DNA of 64,000 nt. Origin: Margaritispora aquatica. Taxonomy: Eukaryota > Ascomycota > Leotiomycetes > Helotiales > Discinellaceae. Location: assembly GCA_007644065.1 (NCBI GenBank), contig VJWN01000011.1, positions 248,001 to 312,000 of the forward strand, read 5' to 3'. Below the pieces are notes generated by a model, which was given only the letters and a program-made list of their open reading frames with translations, had not been told where the DNA came from and made no database searches. Positions 20,872-32,755 of the stretch are shown here, piece by piece. The position numbers and the translations under genes are program-made. Every line of letters starts with the position of its first letter. Position 1 is the first letter of the stretch.

Positions 20872-21837
20872 TTCGTAAGGTAGTTAGTGATCAGACCTTT
20901 TGCCTTGCATTTTGGTTTGCTCTCCAGCTCTGAGGATGCGGGACACATGACTTGCAGGAATTGTAATTTGAGATGTATTTTGTTCTCTCCATTTTGATCG
21001 AGGAAAAAGGTTGTTTTGTCTCTTGACTTGAACATCAGATCTTACAGTTAAACACACCACATTGTCGCAGACTCACCTTGTTATGGGACCGGTGTACTGT
21101 AAATCTTACAACCATTGATATTCGACTCAGTCAGTACTGGGAAACTGGGAAACAACAGCAAAAGTGGATGCATAGATGCATGGATGCATGGATAGATATA
21201 ACAGTGGAATAATATTGTAGGTGAAATTGGAAAGGGAAGACTCTGCCCCTCAATTCTGCCACAACCCCCCTACACCTACACCTATTGTACTACGACAAAA
21301 GTACCTACGACATCATCAAAGCCAGATCAGTTGAGAAGGCTCCAAACTCAGAAAACTACCTGCACATTTGGAGATATACTTTTCACATGCAAGTTCATGC
21401 CCCAAACCGACCTCAAGCTCGGAACAACAACAGTCATTTGAGAATTCTAGATTTGAGACAAGTTTCACTTCTACCCAGAACCTAGACCGCTAGCAATTGC
21501 ATTGGTACAATTTCATTGTTCTTTTGATTGCTATAACGTGTAGATCAGCATCTCCTTCGAAGAATTTCTCGCTGAGCCACGCAGCTTGCCGTACAGTACC
21601 AAAACCAAAAATTCAACCTGATATTACGAACTCCGTCTGCCCAACACACACATCAACCTCGAGATACTGAAGTACGCGATACCTACGAACGAACGAACTA
21701 AGGTTACACAACCATTGACTTATTGTCTTTGTCGCAGCATAGCCTTGCAGCATCTCCCTTTCTAGCAATCTCGGTACCTCGTCAACGACACTTGCTCAAC
21801 CATAGAACCGCTTGAAGTTTTATCGTTTCATACAATT

Positions 21838-24800
21838 ATGCTGGAGCCGGATGGGCAAAATCATCATGGTGAGCTCGATTTCTCCTTATATACCTGCGGA
21901 CCAATTCCGATGGGGAGTGATGTACCCAAGTATCTACCGTACCAAGCGCCACACTACGATAGTCTCTCAATCAATGACGCCTCCCCTCCTTCCCCCAAAT
22001 TGCCCTAATGTACAGCATTTGAAGAGACTCCAGATCACTAACTCTTACCGAATCTGCAGACGTTGACTCTAAACTTGAAGGCGACCGAGGCCGTAGAAGC
22101 TTGTCACCCGGATCAGATCTACGAATACCAAAGAATAGAAGCACAGGCAACCTTCTTTCCCATGTGCAGAGTGCGGAAGGGAGGGGAAGAATACGATTCA
22201 GTTTTGATGCAGGATCAGTTGCTGCAGATTTCGATACAATGTCGAGGTTAGTCCTTGAGCCGCTGGAAGATACTGGTCATGTCCATTTGAACCTCTTGTT
22301 CTACGTGCCTTAGTGGAAGCACAACATACATAGTTGCAGTCACTGACTAGAACTTACTGTCAGATCTCCTGTTATGACAGAACACGAGCATGGCCTTGGA
22401 GTATCTGGTCTAAGACGAATTCGACAACATCCTCCTCCTCGTCCACCAACACTACCTCCCTCCGAAGCGTCTTCCCGTAGTCCTTCGGTAGGGCCTCGAT
22501 CTGGCTCAATGAGTCTGACATTGACGAGTTCGCGAGCAGGATCTATGGCAATACCCTCTGGCCCATCCTCACCAACTATGAACTTCACAGAAGACCTCAG
22601 TCGATTTCCCTCGGAGTCATTACACTCCTTCTCGTTTGCCCACCAGTCCGAAGAGTTTCTACACAACCGTCAGAATGTCCTCAAGAGATCCGTAGAATTC
22701 ATGTCTCAGAAATTAGGTTGGGGAGCGAATGCTGGAATTGCAAGCGCACAAGCTCGACTTTCTGGTGATCAAGAAATGCAAGGAATGCTGGAACTGCTGG
22801 CTAGAGCTAAGCTAGTCGGAGCAAACAACATATCTGGATTTGGGCATTCGCATTTGACTGGGCCTCTCACTGGACCAGCATTTGCTGAAGACTCCCCAAA
22901 TGTGTTCGAGGGCAGCTTCATCCCACGGACCGAAAGCCCTGATAATTTGCAAGAAAGTCCAAGCTCGTCTCCAGTTACAATGCGGATGCCACAAAGTCCA
23001 CTATTTCCAGTACCGAGCAGAGATCACATTCAAATTAGTGAGCCGACAACAAAGGCGAGCTCGTCACAAATTCAACCAGATTCCGAAAGCTCTTCTCGCA
23101 CCCCTACAAACGAAAGCCAAACCACAACCAAAACCTCTCCCCCATCTTCCCGAGGACACAGCTTGAAGAGAACCTTCACAGATGTCGCGCCGTTGACCTT
23201 ACAAAACAAACTCATGGAGGCCTTATCTCAGCCATTCCAGGCTGGAGATGCCTTCCATGAGAATCTTCTATCGCCCACGATTCCCCAGTCCGCTGGCGGC
23301 TTCACATCCTCCACTCCACATCCTTTAGGGCCTGCAGTCCATGGCCACTCCAGTAGATGGGCACCTGCAGCGCAAGCTATCTTCACAACCGAAAGTGCAG
23401 CACCATTCACTATCCTTGCAGCAAACGATCTCGCATGCCTTGTTTTTGGTGTCACGAAGGCCGAAGTGAGAAAGATGGGGATATTGGAAGTTGTGCGCGA
23501 AGAGAGGCGAGCCTGGCTTGCTGAGAAACTTAGTGCTCCAGGAACTGCAGGTTCAACAACGTCATCAGCTTCATCAGACAATGGAAAGCCTAGTTCGCCT
23601 ATGGGATCTCAAAGTCAACAGGCAAGTCCGACGACTTCGTCCAGCTTTTTGCTTGGGAGATCAACTGGCGTTACAGCATCACTCCTAAGTAGACCAAATT
23701 CTCGCCAATCGCCAAAGATCAACCCTCGGAGAGCTCAAACGGACGATGGAGCTGGTTCTAGTATTTCGAGAACCAAGAACCCCAAAGGAGGACTTTACCA
23801 TCCAAGCAATAGGTCTAGAGGCGTCCTACTCTGTGGTGATGTTGTACCGATTCAAAAGAGAAATGGAGCCACGGGTTCCGCTAGCTTGTGGGTCAAAGAG
23901 AAGAGAGGTGGTTTAATCTGGGTTCTGGAGGAGATTCATGAAGATGTGGCTGTTCTTGCCCTGGATGACGATTCGCGAGTATCATCACTGACTGGATCAT
24001 CCGACTCAATTTGGGGCGAAAATGTTGCACAAGTTGGGATGGACATTGGAAAATTGATCCCGAGAATTCCCCGTCAGGGTATTGATTCAAGAACTGGGGA
24101 AATTGACTACGCCGAGGTTGCCAAACGAAAGTACTTTACTGCCCGTCAATCTGGGCGTGTGAATATCCCGTGCATGGTAGAAAGGGTGCCTAGAGGGACA
24201 GATTTGCGTGTTTCCAGCTTTCCTCACATTGCTGGAATCATGGTTCTCTCCGCACAAGATCTGCATATCACAAGCTCGAATTCAGTGTTTTCGGCAGCAT
24301 TGTTTGGGCAGGAGAAGCCCGACGGACGCCCAATTACAGATCTTATTCCTGATTTTGATCGAATCCTGAAAATACTTGTTGAAGAGGACGGCGTACGGCT
24401 TGTAGATGGTCTTGTGATTCCAGACCACAGTTTTCGACGCGCTAGAGCATTCTTAGCTCTCAGAGATGGCAAGCCTGATGCTGCGACTTACTTCCTGCGA
24501 CCTGATGGACTTCCAGCAAAGCACAGAGATGGGTCAGAGATTCGAATCGATTGTCAGCTAAGAGTAGTCAAGTCTGAACCAAGCGGTCCTCCTGCGTTCG
24601 ACGAACACGTTATTGAGGAAAGGAGTGATGAAGAAGATAATCTTCATCCCCATCCTCATTCCGAAACATCATCGGAGTTAGTGTATGCTCTTTGGATCAC
24701 TTATTCTCGTCATATTCATGCAAGCAAACACAACCTAGGAGTTGCATCTCCTAATATTTCTGGATCCCAAACTCCTTTACACCAGCCATCGCCTGGCCAA

Positions 24801-25885
24801 ACCGAACGCGCCACTCCAATGGAAGTTGATTCCGATGAAGAACCCAAGAAAGATAAATCCCATGCATCACTACTTACTGCCCAACTCAAAGCGGCTGCCA
24901 AGAAGACTGCCGCTGTGTTGAGTGGTCGCAGTACAAATGGTGAGAGTAAACCAGAAGTATCCCTGTCTAATGATCGCCAAGAGATCCCAAAAATCATTGA
25001 GCCCGAGGACAAAAAGTCGATTGATGATTTCGTTATTCTAGAAGAGATGGGTCAGGGTGCTTACGGACAGGTGAAGCTTGCACGATACAAGAAAAATGGC
25101 AATCGCAAGGTGGTTTTGAAATTCGTTACCAAGCGCCGAATCCTTGTCGACACCTGGACCCGAGACCGTAAACTGGGTACAGTGCCTCTGGAAATCCATG
25201 TTCTTGACTATCTTCGAAAGGACGGTCTCAAGCATCCGAATATTGTTGAAATGGCGGACTTCTTCGAAGATAGCGTCAATTACTATATCGAGATGGTCCC
25301 TCATGGTCTTCCGGGAATGGATTTGTTCGATTACATTGAGCTTCGTGTTAATATGGATGAGAATGAGTGCAGGAGCATATTTGTTCAGGTTGCTCAAGCC
25401 GTCCATCATCTTCACACAAAGGCGTTGGTGGTCCACCGAGACATCAAAGATGAGAATGTGGTTTTGGATGGTGAGGGCAATATCAAGCTTATTGACTTTG
25501 GAAGTGCTGCTTATATCAAGAATGGGCCGTTTGACGTCTTTGTCGGCACGATAGGTACGCTCATCCCCTACTCTTACCCGAAGGGTTTACATGATTCTAA
25601 CCATTTTCAGATTATGCTGCGCCAGAAGTGCTAGCTGGTAAGCCATATCGCGGCAAAGACCAAGATGTTTGGGCGCTTGGCATCCTTTTATATACCATTG
25701 TCTACAAAGAGAACCCATTCTACAGCATTGATGAGATAATGGATCGTGACCTGCGCGTCCCGCACATCATGAGCGAAGACAGCATAGATTTGATTCGCAG
25801 GATGCTCGACCGAAATGTCGATACAAGGATAACGATCGAGGAAGTGATACAGCATCCCTGGGTTCTTGACACAGGTGATGATTGA
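21838..25885 (+). CDS. PSK1: PAS-domain serine/threonine kinase (PASK / Psk1-like)
   Basis: Modelled as 1227 residues from exons 21838-21868, 22060-22246, 22364-25554 and 25611-25885, all in phase. PAS kinases sense metabolic state and control sugar flux and translation. PAS-like regions lie near residue 400-460 (FTILAANDLACLVFG) and 690-740 (IAGIMVLSAQDLHITSSNSV). The kinase domain (about 960-1225) is complete: glycine loop MGQGAYGQ, catalytic lysine in VVLKFVTKR, HRDIKDEN, IDFGSA, and after the last intron DYAAPEV. The first coding exon is uncertain. A longer exon to 22009 followed by a typical 50-bp intron looks more natural, but has an in-frame TAA one base before that donor, so the stronger upstream donor GTGAGC was used. 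Downstream exons are solid. Confidence 0.9.
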
Positions 25886-27049
25886 GGGTTATTTAGGAGC
25901 GCCGTTGAGAAGGTTTTCAGTATTGCTGCTAGGACGTCCATGGTTAGGGATGGCAAGGTCCATCGCATTTAAGCATATTGTGTCACTTCAGCGAGCGCAT
26001 CCGAGAAAGAATTTGCATTCGGTCTTTTTTGTGAGTTGAGTTTGGTTTCTGATGGATTGGGGTGTGAAAGGAGATATGATAGAGAGAGGGGGAAAGAGAG
26101 GGGGAAAGAGAGAGGGGTTTTATGAGATTATGATTTAGCATGCGATGCGAGATGAGAAAGATACTTTTTTTTTGCTGTTTCTGGGAAGAGTTGAGCATTG
26201 AGAAAAGGAGGTTAAGAGGATTGATACCCGAGAGTATGATGGAGCTTGAAGGACATCTTGGATGTCCTTGTCACTGCCTTGTTGGTTGTACCGAGATATA
26301 TGAGTCGGGAAGAAAGCATGGAGAAATGGGAGTGAGGAATGGCAATATGGTGGTGATGGGATTGTCGACTGGCATTTGAGTGTATATGAGTGGAATGGTG
26401 GGAGCTATGGCAGGGTGGCTGGCTGGTTTGGAAAGGATTGGGACTTATGATATGGAATGGTACGTCAATGGGCACTGTGGATGAGACGGGGACGAGTGGC
26501 ATATGCTCTAGTGAAATATGATGCATGTGTGAATATACCAACTTTGAAGCGTGTTTGGATTCAAGTGATTTGAAGTGAGCGATGTATGCTGACTGTGGGG
26601 TGTTTCCCGTTTTCACCTGTGTTGACGTTCACTTGGAGTTGTGTTATTGTTGTTTGTTTGGGCTGAATTGCGGATCCAGGTTGTTTAGTCTGGTTGTTTT
26701 GAAAAGTTGTTTTGAGAGATGTGTTGCACAATTGTTTTCATTTATTGTGCATGTCGTTGTCGATTGCAGTATTACCAACCACACTGTCAACGCGGACATG
26801 GTTTGCATTCTCATCACTTATGTTCGTCCGAACTAAGAGGTTCCATTTACCTTTCCATGTTCATTCCTTCTTCCCATCACTCGGTTGATTTTAATCTCGA
26901 TCGTCACTTGAATGTGGCATCTTATTTTCCTTCCATTTCTCGATTTCCTTCCTTTCTCCTCCTCCTCATGGCATTGTCCACACTAAATCTACTAGCTAAT
27001 CCAAGCTAACTAAACCCGAATCTGATTCCGAATCCGAAGCATGGATGGT
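25886..27049. other. 3' flanks, PAS kinase and small gene
   Basis: No gene supported. A 12-bp GAGAGGGGGAAA repeat lies at about 26083-26117. Antisense frames up to 134 codons look like UTR shadows. Confidence 0.5.
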
Positions 27050-27346
27050 CTAGAGATCTCCATCGAAGTTCCCATCAGGCAAAGGGACCTTGATAGCTGC
27101 TTTGCCGTTCCGCGCAAGCTGCAGCCACCAGTTTAGGTCTTTGTCGGCGTAGTAGTTGTTGTAGTTACTGGTGGTTGTTTTGACTGTGTTGGGGTTTGGA
27201 GTTGGTAATGTTGCTGGTGATGATGTTGATGATGATGAGGCTCTCTGTGTGGATGTTGATGTGCTCTGCTCTACGATCGAGGAGATGGACTGAGGTTGGA
27301 GCTGTGTGCTTGCGTGGAAGGTGGTGGAGTGGGTTGAGGTCGACAT
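27050..27346 (-). CDS. Small Ser/Thr-rich protein with conserved-looking C-terminus, unknown
   Basis: 98-residue single exon with true ATG. The first 60 residues are almost pure serine, threonine and glutamine (disordered). The last 33 (YYADKDLNWWLQLARN to PLPDGNFDGDL) have balanced composition with a WW pair and an acidic end, as expected for a short interaction motif. No known family was recognised. A CT-rich 5' flank on its coding strand supports expression. It could be a short lineage-restricted protein or spurious. Confidence 0.5.
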   Translation of the reverse strand: MSTSTHSTTFHASTQLQPQSISSIVEQSTSTSTQRASSSSTSSPATLPTPNPNTVKTTTSNYNNYYADKDLNWWLQLARNGKAAIKVPLPDGNFDGDL

Positions 27347-28771
27347 TTTGTTTTAGGTGATTGTGATGGTTTTTGGATTTTCTTGATATTTTTCTTGGGG
27401 ATATCGATACACGAGTATCCAGGGAGTAGATATGTGTTGATAGAGAGGATGTATTGTGCAGAAGTGAAGTGGTAGTGTGGCAGCTAGTTTTGTAGAGAAG
27501 ATCGTGGGTGCCTGATTTTGGGTATGGTGGATGCCTAGTTCTTTTGCGGAGTTTGCCTTATGGGATTTAGGGTCGATATTTTGATTCGAGAGATGTGAGA
27601 CAATTTATACCTATAGTGTGCAAAATGCCGTGATGTGTGTTGGGACATCTGGTGTAGGCTACCTAGTTTACCATCATCTCCAAGTTCAGGCATCCGTTTC
27701 CTGTTCTCTCCAAATGCCTGTCTCTTTTTCGAAGTTCACTAAAGAGTTGAGGGCGGTTTCTAAATTAACAGGTAAGCTTTAATGTCTCTAGATTTTAAAG
27801 TATTGATCTTTGGTAGATCTTGAAGATCTATCCGTTATGAATCGTCGCTCGTAAATTCTCTAATGAAGAGTGTGAAAATGGATAAATGTTCGCTAAGCGA
27901 GGACTAGCTTTTCCTACAAGACTATCAATTTCCACCATATAAGATGGTGCTATTGAAAGATTTTAACAAGAGAATTTGTATCTCTGAATACTTGAAGGTT
28001 CTAGTTCTTGTGGAACCTTGAATCTCTGTTCTTTGTTTTTAGGGTACTTGACCACATATATTAACTTGGTGTAAATGATCATTTATGGTGCAAATGTAAG
28101 CCTCGTTCAAAGTGATTTGCAAGCAAATACTTCTAATGGAGATCATGCATTACAGTGAACTATGATACATAAGGTACAATATCCGACGAAACAAGCAAAG
28201 GTAGAACAGCCTTGGTCTAAAGCTGGAAAACCTAGGACTCTGAAGGCTTTGACGGTGAGGAATACATACAATCAACTGGGTTTATCTTTCTGTACAAACT
28301 GACCAGTAGAACGGCACTTTATTTGAGGATCTATTTATAATGCAGAGATATTTACCCTAAACACTTGTTGTTTCTCAGCTGTGTGGAAGATTTTTGTCTA
28401 CTCAAGCATGGCGGTAAGAAAACATGGATGCAGAACATGAACACAGCAATTCCAGTATTTCAACAGCCTTCATGGGATCAACACTTCTGATCCTATCTGT
28501 TATCTGATTTTGACTCTCAAAATATCCACTGGGAATGACTTGGGGTCTGAGAAGAATGCAGAATAGACGTCTGCAGACGAGGCTGTATGCACGTCCCAAA
28601 ATAGCAACGGTAGCGCGCAATTTCGCTGGCAAAGAGGCCTCGAGATAACATATGAATACACAGCTTCCAGTCGCAAACACTACTCCTTACCAACGACCCT
28701 CGAATGGATATACTTGCTTGGAGATCTGAGTCGCGGCGACCATAGAGTGGGCTCGAGCCTCAATATTGGTG
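27347..28771. other. Intergenic, AT-rich
   Basis: Divergent promoter region of the small Ser/Thr gene and the PXA gene. A minus-strand frame at 28402-28680 is open for about 92 codons but lacks an ATG start; not called. Confidence 0.45.
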
Positions 28772-31591
28772 ATGTCCCGACTCCAGCCTCGCCTCAAAGC
28801 ACTCGCAACATCGAATATATCCTCACAATCTGCCTCTGCCTCCAAAGAGCCTATCGCCAAACCAGAAACCCCATTGTCCCGACTACCTCCTCGGCATACT
28901 TCCAATGATCCGCTCTCGGAGCGCGCGACGCTGCTCTTGATCCGTCGAACATTATGTGCGCAACTTGGGGATAAGGGTCGGAGTACCCCTCTCCCAATCG
29001 ATCAATTATTGCCTCCGTTGACGAGTAGCAACGAAGTGGATCTACAGTTATACGCCCTCATCGCTATCATAATCAAAGAATTTGTGCAGGCTTGGTATTC
29101 AAAGATTACACCAGATCAAGTCTTTGTGGAGGAAGTGGTCAAGATTATTGCCCATATTACGAGAGCACTAGAACAGAGGCTAAGGAATGTTGATCTCGAG
29201 AGTTTATTGCTTGACGAGCTACCTGAACTATTGGAAATCCACCTTCTAGGTATAGTTTGATCCCGAAGGAATCAATACTTTGTGTTGGACCAATACTGAG
29301 CTGAAACAGCATATCGAGCATCACACAATTCTCTCCACCCAGGTCCTTTCCAACAAGACCCTCGCCAAATATATCATTCTCTGTGGCCACTCCCTGCCTT
29401 ATCACCTGTCCCCCAAGAGGGCATTGAAGATGTCGAGCAGTTGGCAAATGAGTCCGCGTACAGGCAATTGTTGGTCCAAGGGCTGTTGGCCGTCTTGCTG
29501 CCAACAGAAGACCTGGAGAACGATTGTCTGACTTCCCTGGTCGGTCAGATATTTTCAGAGATGATTTTAGGCGGCGGTATTGGCGGAAAAGCATGTGAGC
29601 CATGGATGCTATGGGAGGGAATCATCAAGATTGTGGAACTCATCCAGGCCCAGCTTCCTAAACAGAAGGCTCAGACTCGAGTTGAGAGGTCGAACTCGAA
29701 CCTTGGCCATGCTCCACCGATAGATCTCACTGGAGGATCTACGAAGCGATGGAGGATCGGGCAATCGCTGCAGAAAACGTTCTGGCTTGTTCTTCAGTAC
29801 GGATTTCTTGCGTTCACTGCGGCCCGCTTCTTCATCCTGACGCTTGCGACGGCCTCATCGCTCCCCTCTCGTATTGCACCTACAACCAAAATAACTCAGC
29901 TGTCAGATCTGAGTGATCACATGGATGCACCACTGACGACTGCTGAGACAAGCCCAAATGGTCAACAACCACCTCACAAACAGCCTATCATTAAGATGAA
30001 GATATGGTCCTGTGCCAATAGTTTGCTGGATGTCAGTGTTCGAATGCCATGGTTGAGTTCCACACTGAGCCTATTGCAATGGGGAGCAATTACCGGCCCT
30101 GGGGAAGTGGGTAATACGGATGGAATGGTTGACAAGTGAGTGATCAGTTTTCTGAAACCCCTCCAAACGTTTTCCTTTCAACGTCCAAGCGCCCGAATCT
30201 CAATCACACCGCATGAAGTTACGGTCACTTGACTTGATCTGTCCCAGTAAGGTTGCAGAAGACGAAGTTTCTCTTCTTTGGCTTTTTCAATACAACCCAA
30301 ATCTCTCTATCGCAATGCATATGATGCTTGCAATCGGCGCATGTCAGAACGGGACGGGAGCTGATGGCTCTCTGATGTTCGTCTCAATGCACTCGTGTCC
30401 GCTTTAGCAAAGTATTGCTGCTGTGCGACATCCAATCCTTGATTTCTTATGACAGTGTTTCTTGTTCTCGAGCAGTAGCATGGTGCATTATCAGCCCATG
30501 ACCACTTACGGATAACTTTCCAATCATTAGAGATTTCTTCATCTCGTCAATTCGAATACCTTGTCCGCATAAGTTTCATTGGCACCCTTGCAATAGTTCT
30601 GGGAGCGGTGTTGGAAGAGCGAGGGGTGAGCAAGCCTTACGACAGCCTCCTTTACGCGCCCGGCGTTATTGCAGCGACCAGGTCCCTCTTATCCGGCTAC
30701 CTCGCATCGTACCGCCCCTTCCTTCCGCAACAACACGCAATGTCTCTTGACCATCCATTTCCGTCGTCGCCTTATGGTTGTTGAAAGTCCTCAGGTTTGG
30801 CATGCTGCCCTCTCGTTAGGCCTGAATGACCACAGACGAGCCGAGAAAACCAGGAAGCCACAGAGCTAGAGCTAATTGCTGCTTATGGCTTATGGCTGAT
30901 GGCTGATGGCTTGCTGCCCACCAGACCAACATGTTCATGTTCTGGCCTTGTCCTTGCCATATCTCAATGTTCCTGAGGCCGCAGTCTACCAGGTCATGGC
31001 AACCCAACTCCTCCAACAATTCCCTCCTTCCCATTCCTTCTTGCACAAACTGCTTCTCATACTCGATTCTCAAGATCTAAGCGGGTCTTCCTGCAACCCT
31101 CACATGGCCATACACGGCGCTTTAGACGCGGTGAACAAATTTATAAGCTCACACTCTCACATTAACATCATTGGCTAACAATACGGCTCTGCCATCTTTC
31201 TCCGCACAGAATCCTCTCCCACGCTATTCAAACCAAAGTGCTCGATCCGAAGTTACTCCCCACACTGCTGCGAGCTGCACGCGCTGCCCTGTTCCCCAAC
31301 AACGCTCCAGGACCCCCACGCGTGGTGCCCTCTGAAGCTGAGGCGTTGCTCATTCGCCGTCGATGCGCTGAGAGCATTCTCTCGCTCGTCCCCATCCGTG
31401 TCCAGGAGGTGTTTTCTGGTGCGGGCTCGGAGCGGAGGACCGCTGAGGTCGAGGACGTGTTGGATATGTTTGGTGATAGATATTGTAATAAACATCTAAT
31501 GTATGGCATCGTAGAGCTCATTATTGTGCGCCTGATCCCTGAGATAGCCGAGAAGGGTGTGGAGGAATTGCTAGCCGACAGGCTATGTTAG
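28772..31591 (+). CDS. PXA-domain protein with nexin-C-like C-terminus
   Basis: 561-residue protein from exons 28772-29249, 29310-30135 and 31210-31591. The start is MSRLQPRLKAL, the first ATG in frame. The PXA (PX-associated) domain spans about 90-280: LYALIAIIIKEFVQAWYSKI, LLAYRASHN (created by splicing intron 1), DPRQIYHSLWPLPALSPVP, AYRQLLVQGLLAVLLPTEDLEN and GGIGGKACEPWMLWEGI. A hydrophobic stretch follows (about 330-355). The third exon (LRAARAALFPNN, IRRRCAESILSLVP, YCNKHLMYGIVELI) resembles the sorting-nexin C-terminal domain. No PX lipid-binding domain is seen between them. Related proteins (Mdm1, SNX13/25, fungal PXA proteins) act at ER-endosome/vacuole contacts. Intron 2 is 1074 bp, far longer than any other here. 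Confidence 0.83.
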
Positions 31592-32755
31592 CTGGCTAGA
31601 AACCGTAGTAGAGCTCAATGTAATGGATGAATAACATGCGCGAAATTCGCGTCCCTAATCCTCTCATTGACACACACGCAAAGGAAAGTGAGCAGGCACG
31701 AATTGGTAAAACTTTTACTTTCAAAAGGGCCTCCCAAAAGTCAGAAGGGGCCGCCTCGTAGATTGAAACGACTATGGACTTCCTGACAAAAATATAATCA
31801 TGACCCAGCCCAATCGAATCCATCCATCAAATCCATCACACACCCCATCCACTTCCGATAGCACACTGGCTTCCCAACTCTGAACTCCCCAGCCAGGCCC
31901 TAGAACCCATCCTCGCGAGAATCTCGCTAGTAACAGTTCCGCACCTTCACTCCTTGCCTGACAGCTCTGTATTGCTGTCTCCCACCAACCCGACTTCCCA
32001 AGTTTGCTTCGCCAAGCCTAGAACCAAAAAGTACAAAACGAGACAGGTCTTGTGAATCCCTGAATGATGAAGAAAAAAAGCGCAAGAATGAAATGCCAAG
32101 AAACATCCCAGCTCGACTCGATATGCATGAATGCAACTGGTGGAATATCCACAATCTCTTGCTCCGTGCTGTAATGAAATCCTTCCTTGAATATCCTGCC
32201 TTTGCTCGCTCGCTTACTCGCTAATAAAAGAGACATGGAAAGCGCGTAGATAAATAGAGGCGAAAAAGAGGACTGAAAAGAATTAGAAGAGGAAAAAATG
32301 CGTCGACAAGAGAACTGAAACTGAAACCGAAACCGTGGCCGAGACCGATGAAGCCGTACTAGATAGAGATGTTGGTCGCGTGAGCGGGGGAGTGTATCTT
32401 GGGTATATGTTTGTAATGGAGAGAAGAAGATGTAGTTTGTTTTCCCGTGTATCCCTGTGCCGAAATAGATGGAGAGCAGAGCGGTGGTAAAGAAGAAGAG
32501 TGCGTAGAAGATGTAGTAGTAATATGTAAGTTTGGTGGGGGCAAAGAACATGTGTGAGAATTGAAAGGTCGTGGGTTGTCGTAAGTGTAGATAGAAGGAA
32601 GGCGCTGCGGGGACGCCAATGTACAAAGAACGCCGGGTGAAATGTGCTGGAGGATCAATACTTGGTTTCTTCGTGTGAGCTCTTCAAAAGGGATAGAGAG
32701 ATGTACAGGTCGGAGTTTTGCAGAGTGGAAAGGAGAAGGGAATCGTGTTTGGCGT
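31592..32755. other. Convergent 3' flanks
   Basis: Between the PXA and CENP-B-like genes. A 202-codon minus frame at 32018-32626 is open but has low-complexity, UTR-like content. No gene called. Confidence 0.5.

Larger units (their letters stand above)
18028..21837. other. Gene-poor spacer between divergent F-box and PAS kinase genes
   Basis: 3.8 kb. The flanks serve as promoters. Minus-strand frames at 19459-19926, 19953-20291 and 20408-20800 (112-155 codons) do not join into a protein I recognise. They might be remnants of a decayed gene or chance. Several short tandem repeats are listed separately. Confidence 0.45.

Noticed and set aside
26212..26616. 134-codon minus-strand frame downstream of the PAS kinase
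   Set aside because: His/Ser-rich translation of a UTR-like stretch with no conserved pattern.
28402..28680. 92-codon minus-strand frame with coding-like composition, divergent to the PXA gene
   Set aside because: Starts with GTG, no ATG or upstream exon found before a stop.
29250..29309. Possible frameshift in the PXA gene
   Set aside because: A 60-bp intron restores the expected LLAYRASHN motif, so the gene is intact.
32018..32626. 202-codon minus-strand frame
   Set aside because: Low-complexity Ser/Phe/Tyr-rich peptide in the 3' flank of the CENP-B-like gene; no family features.
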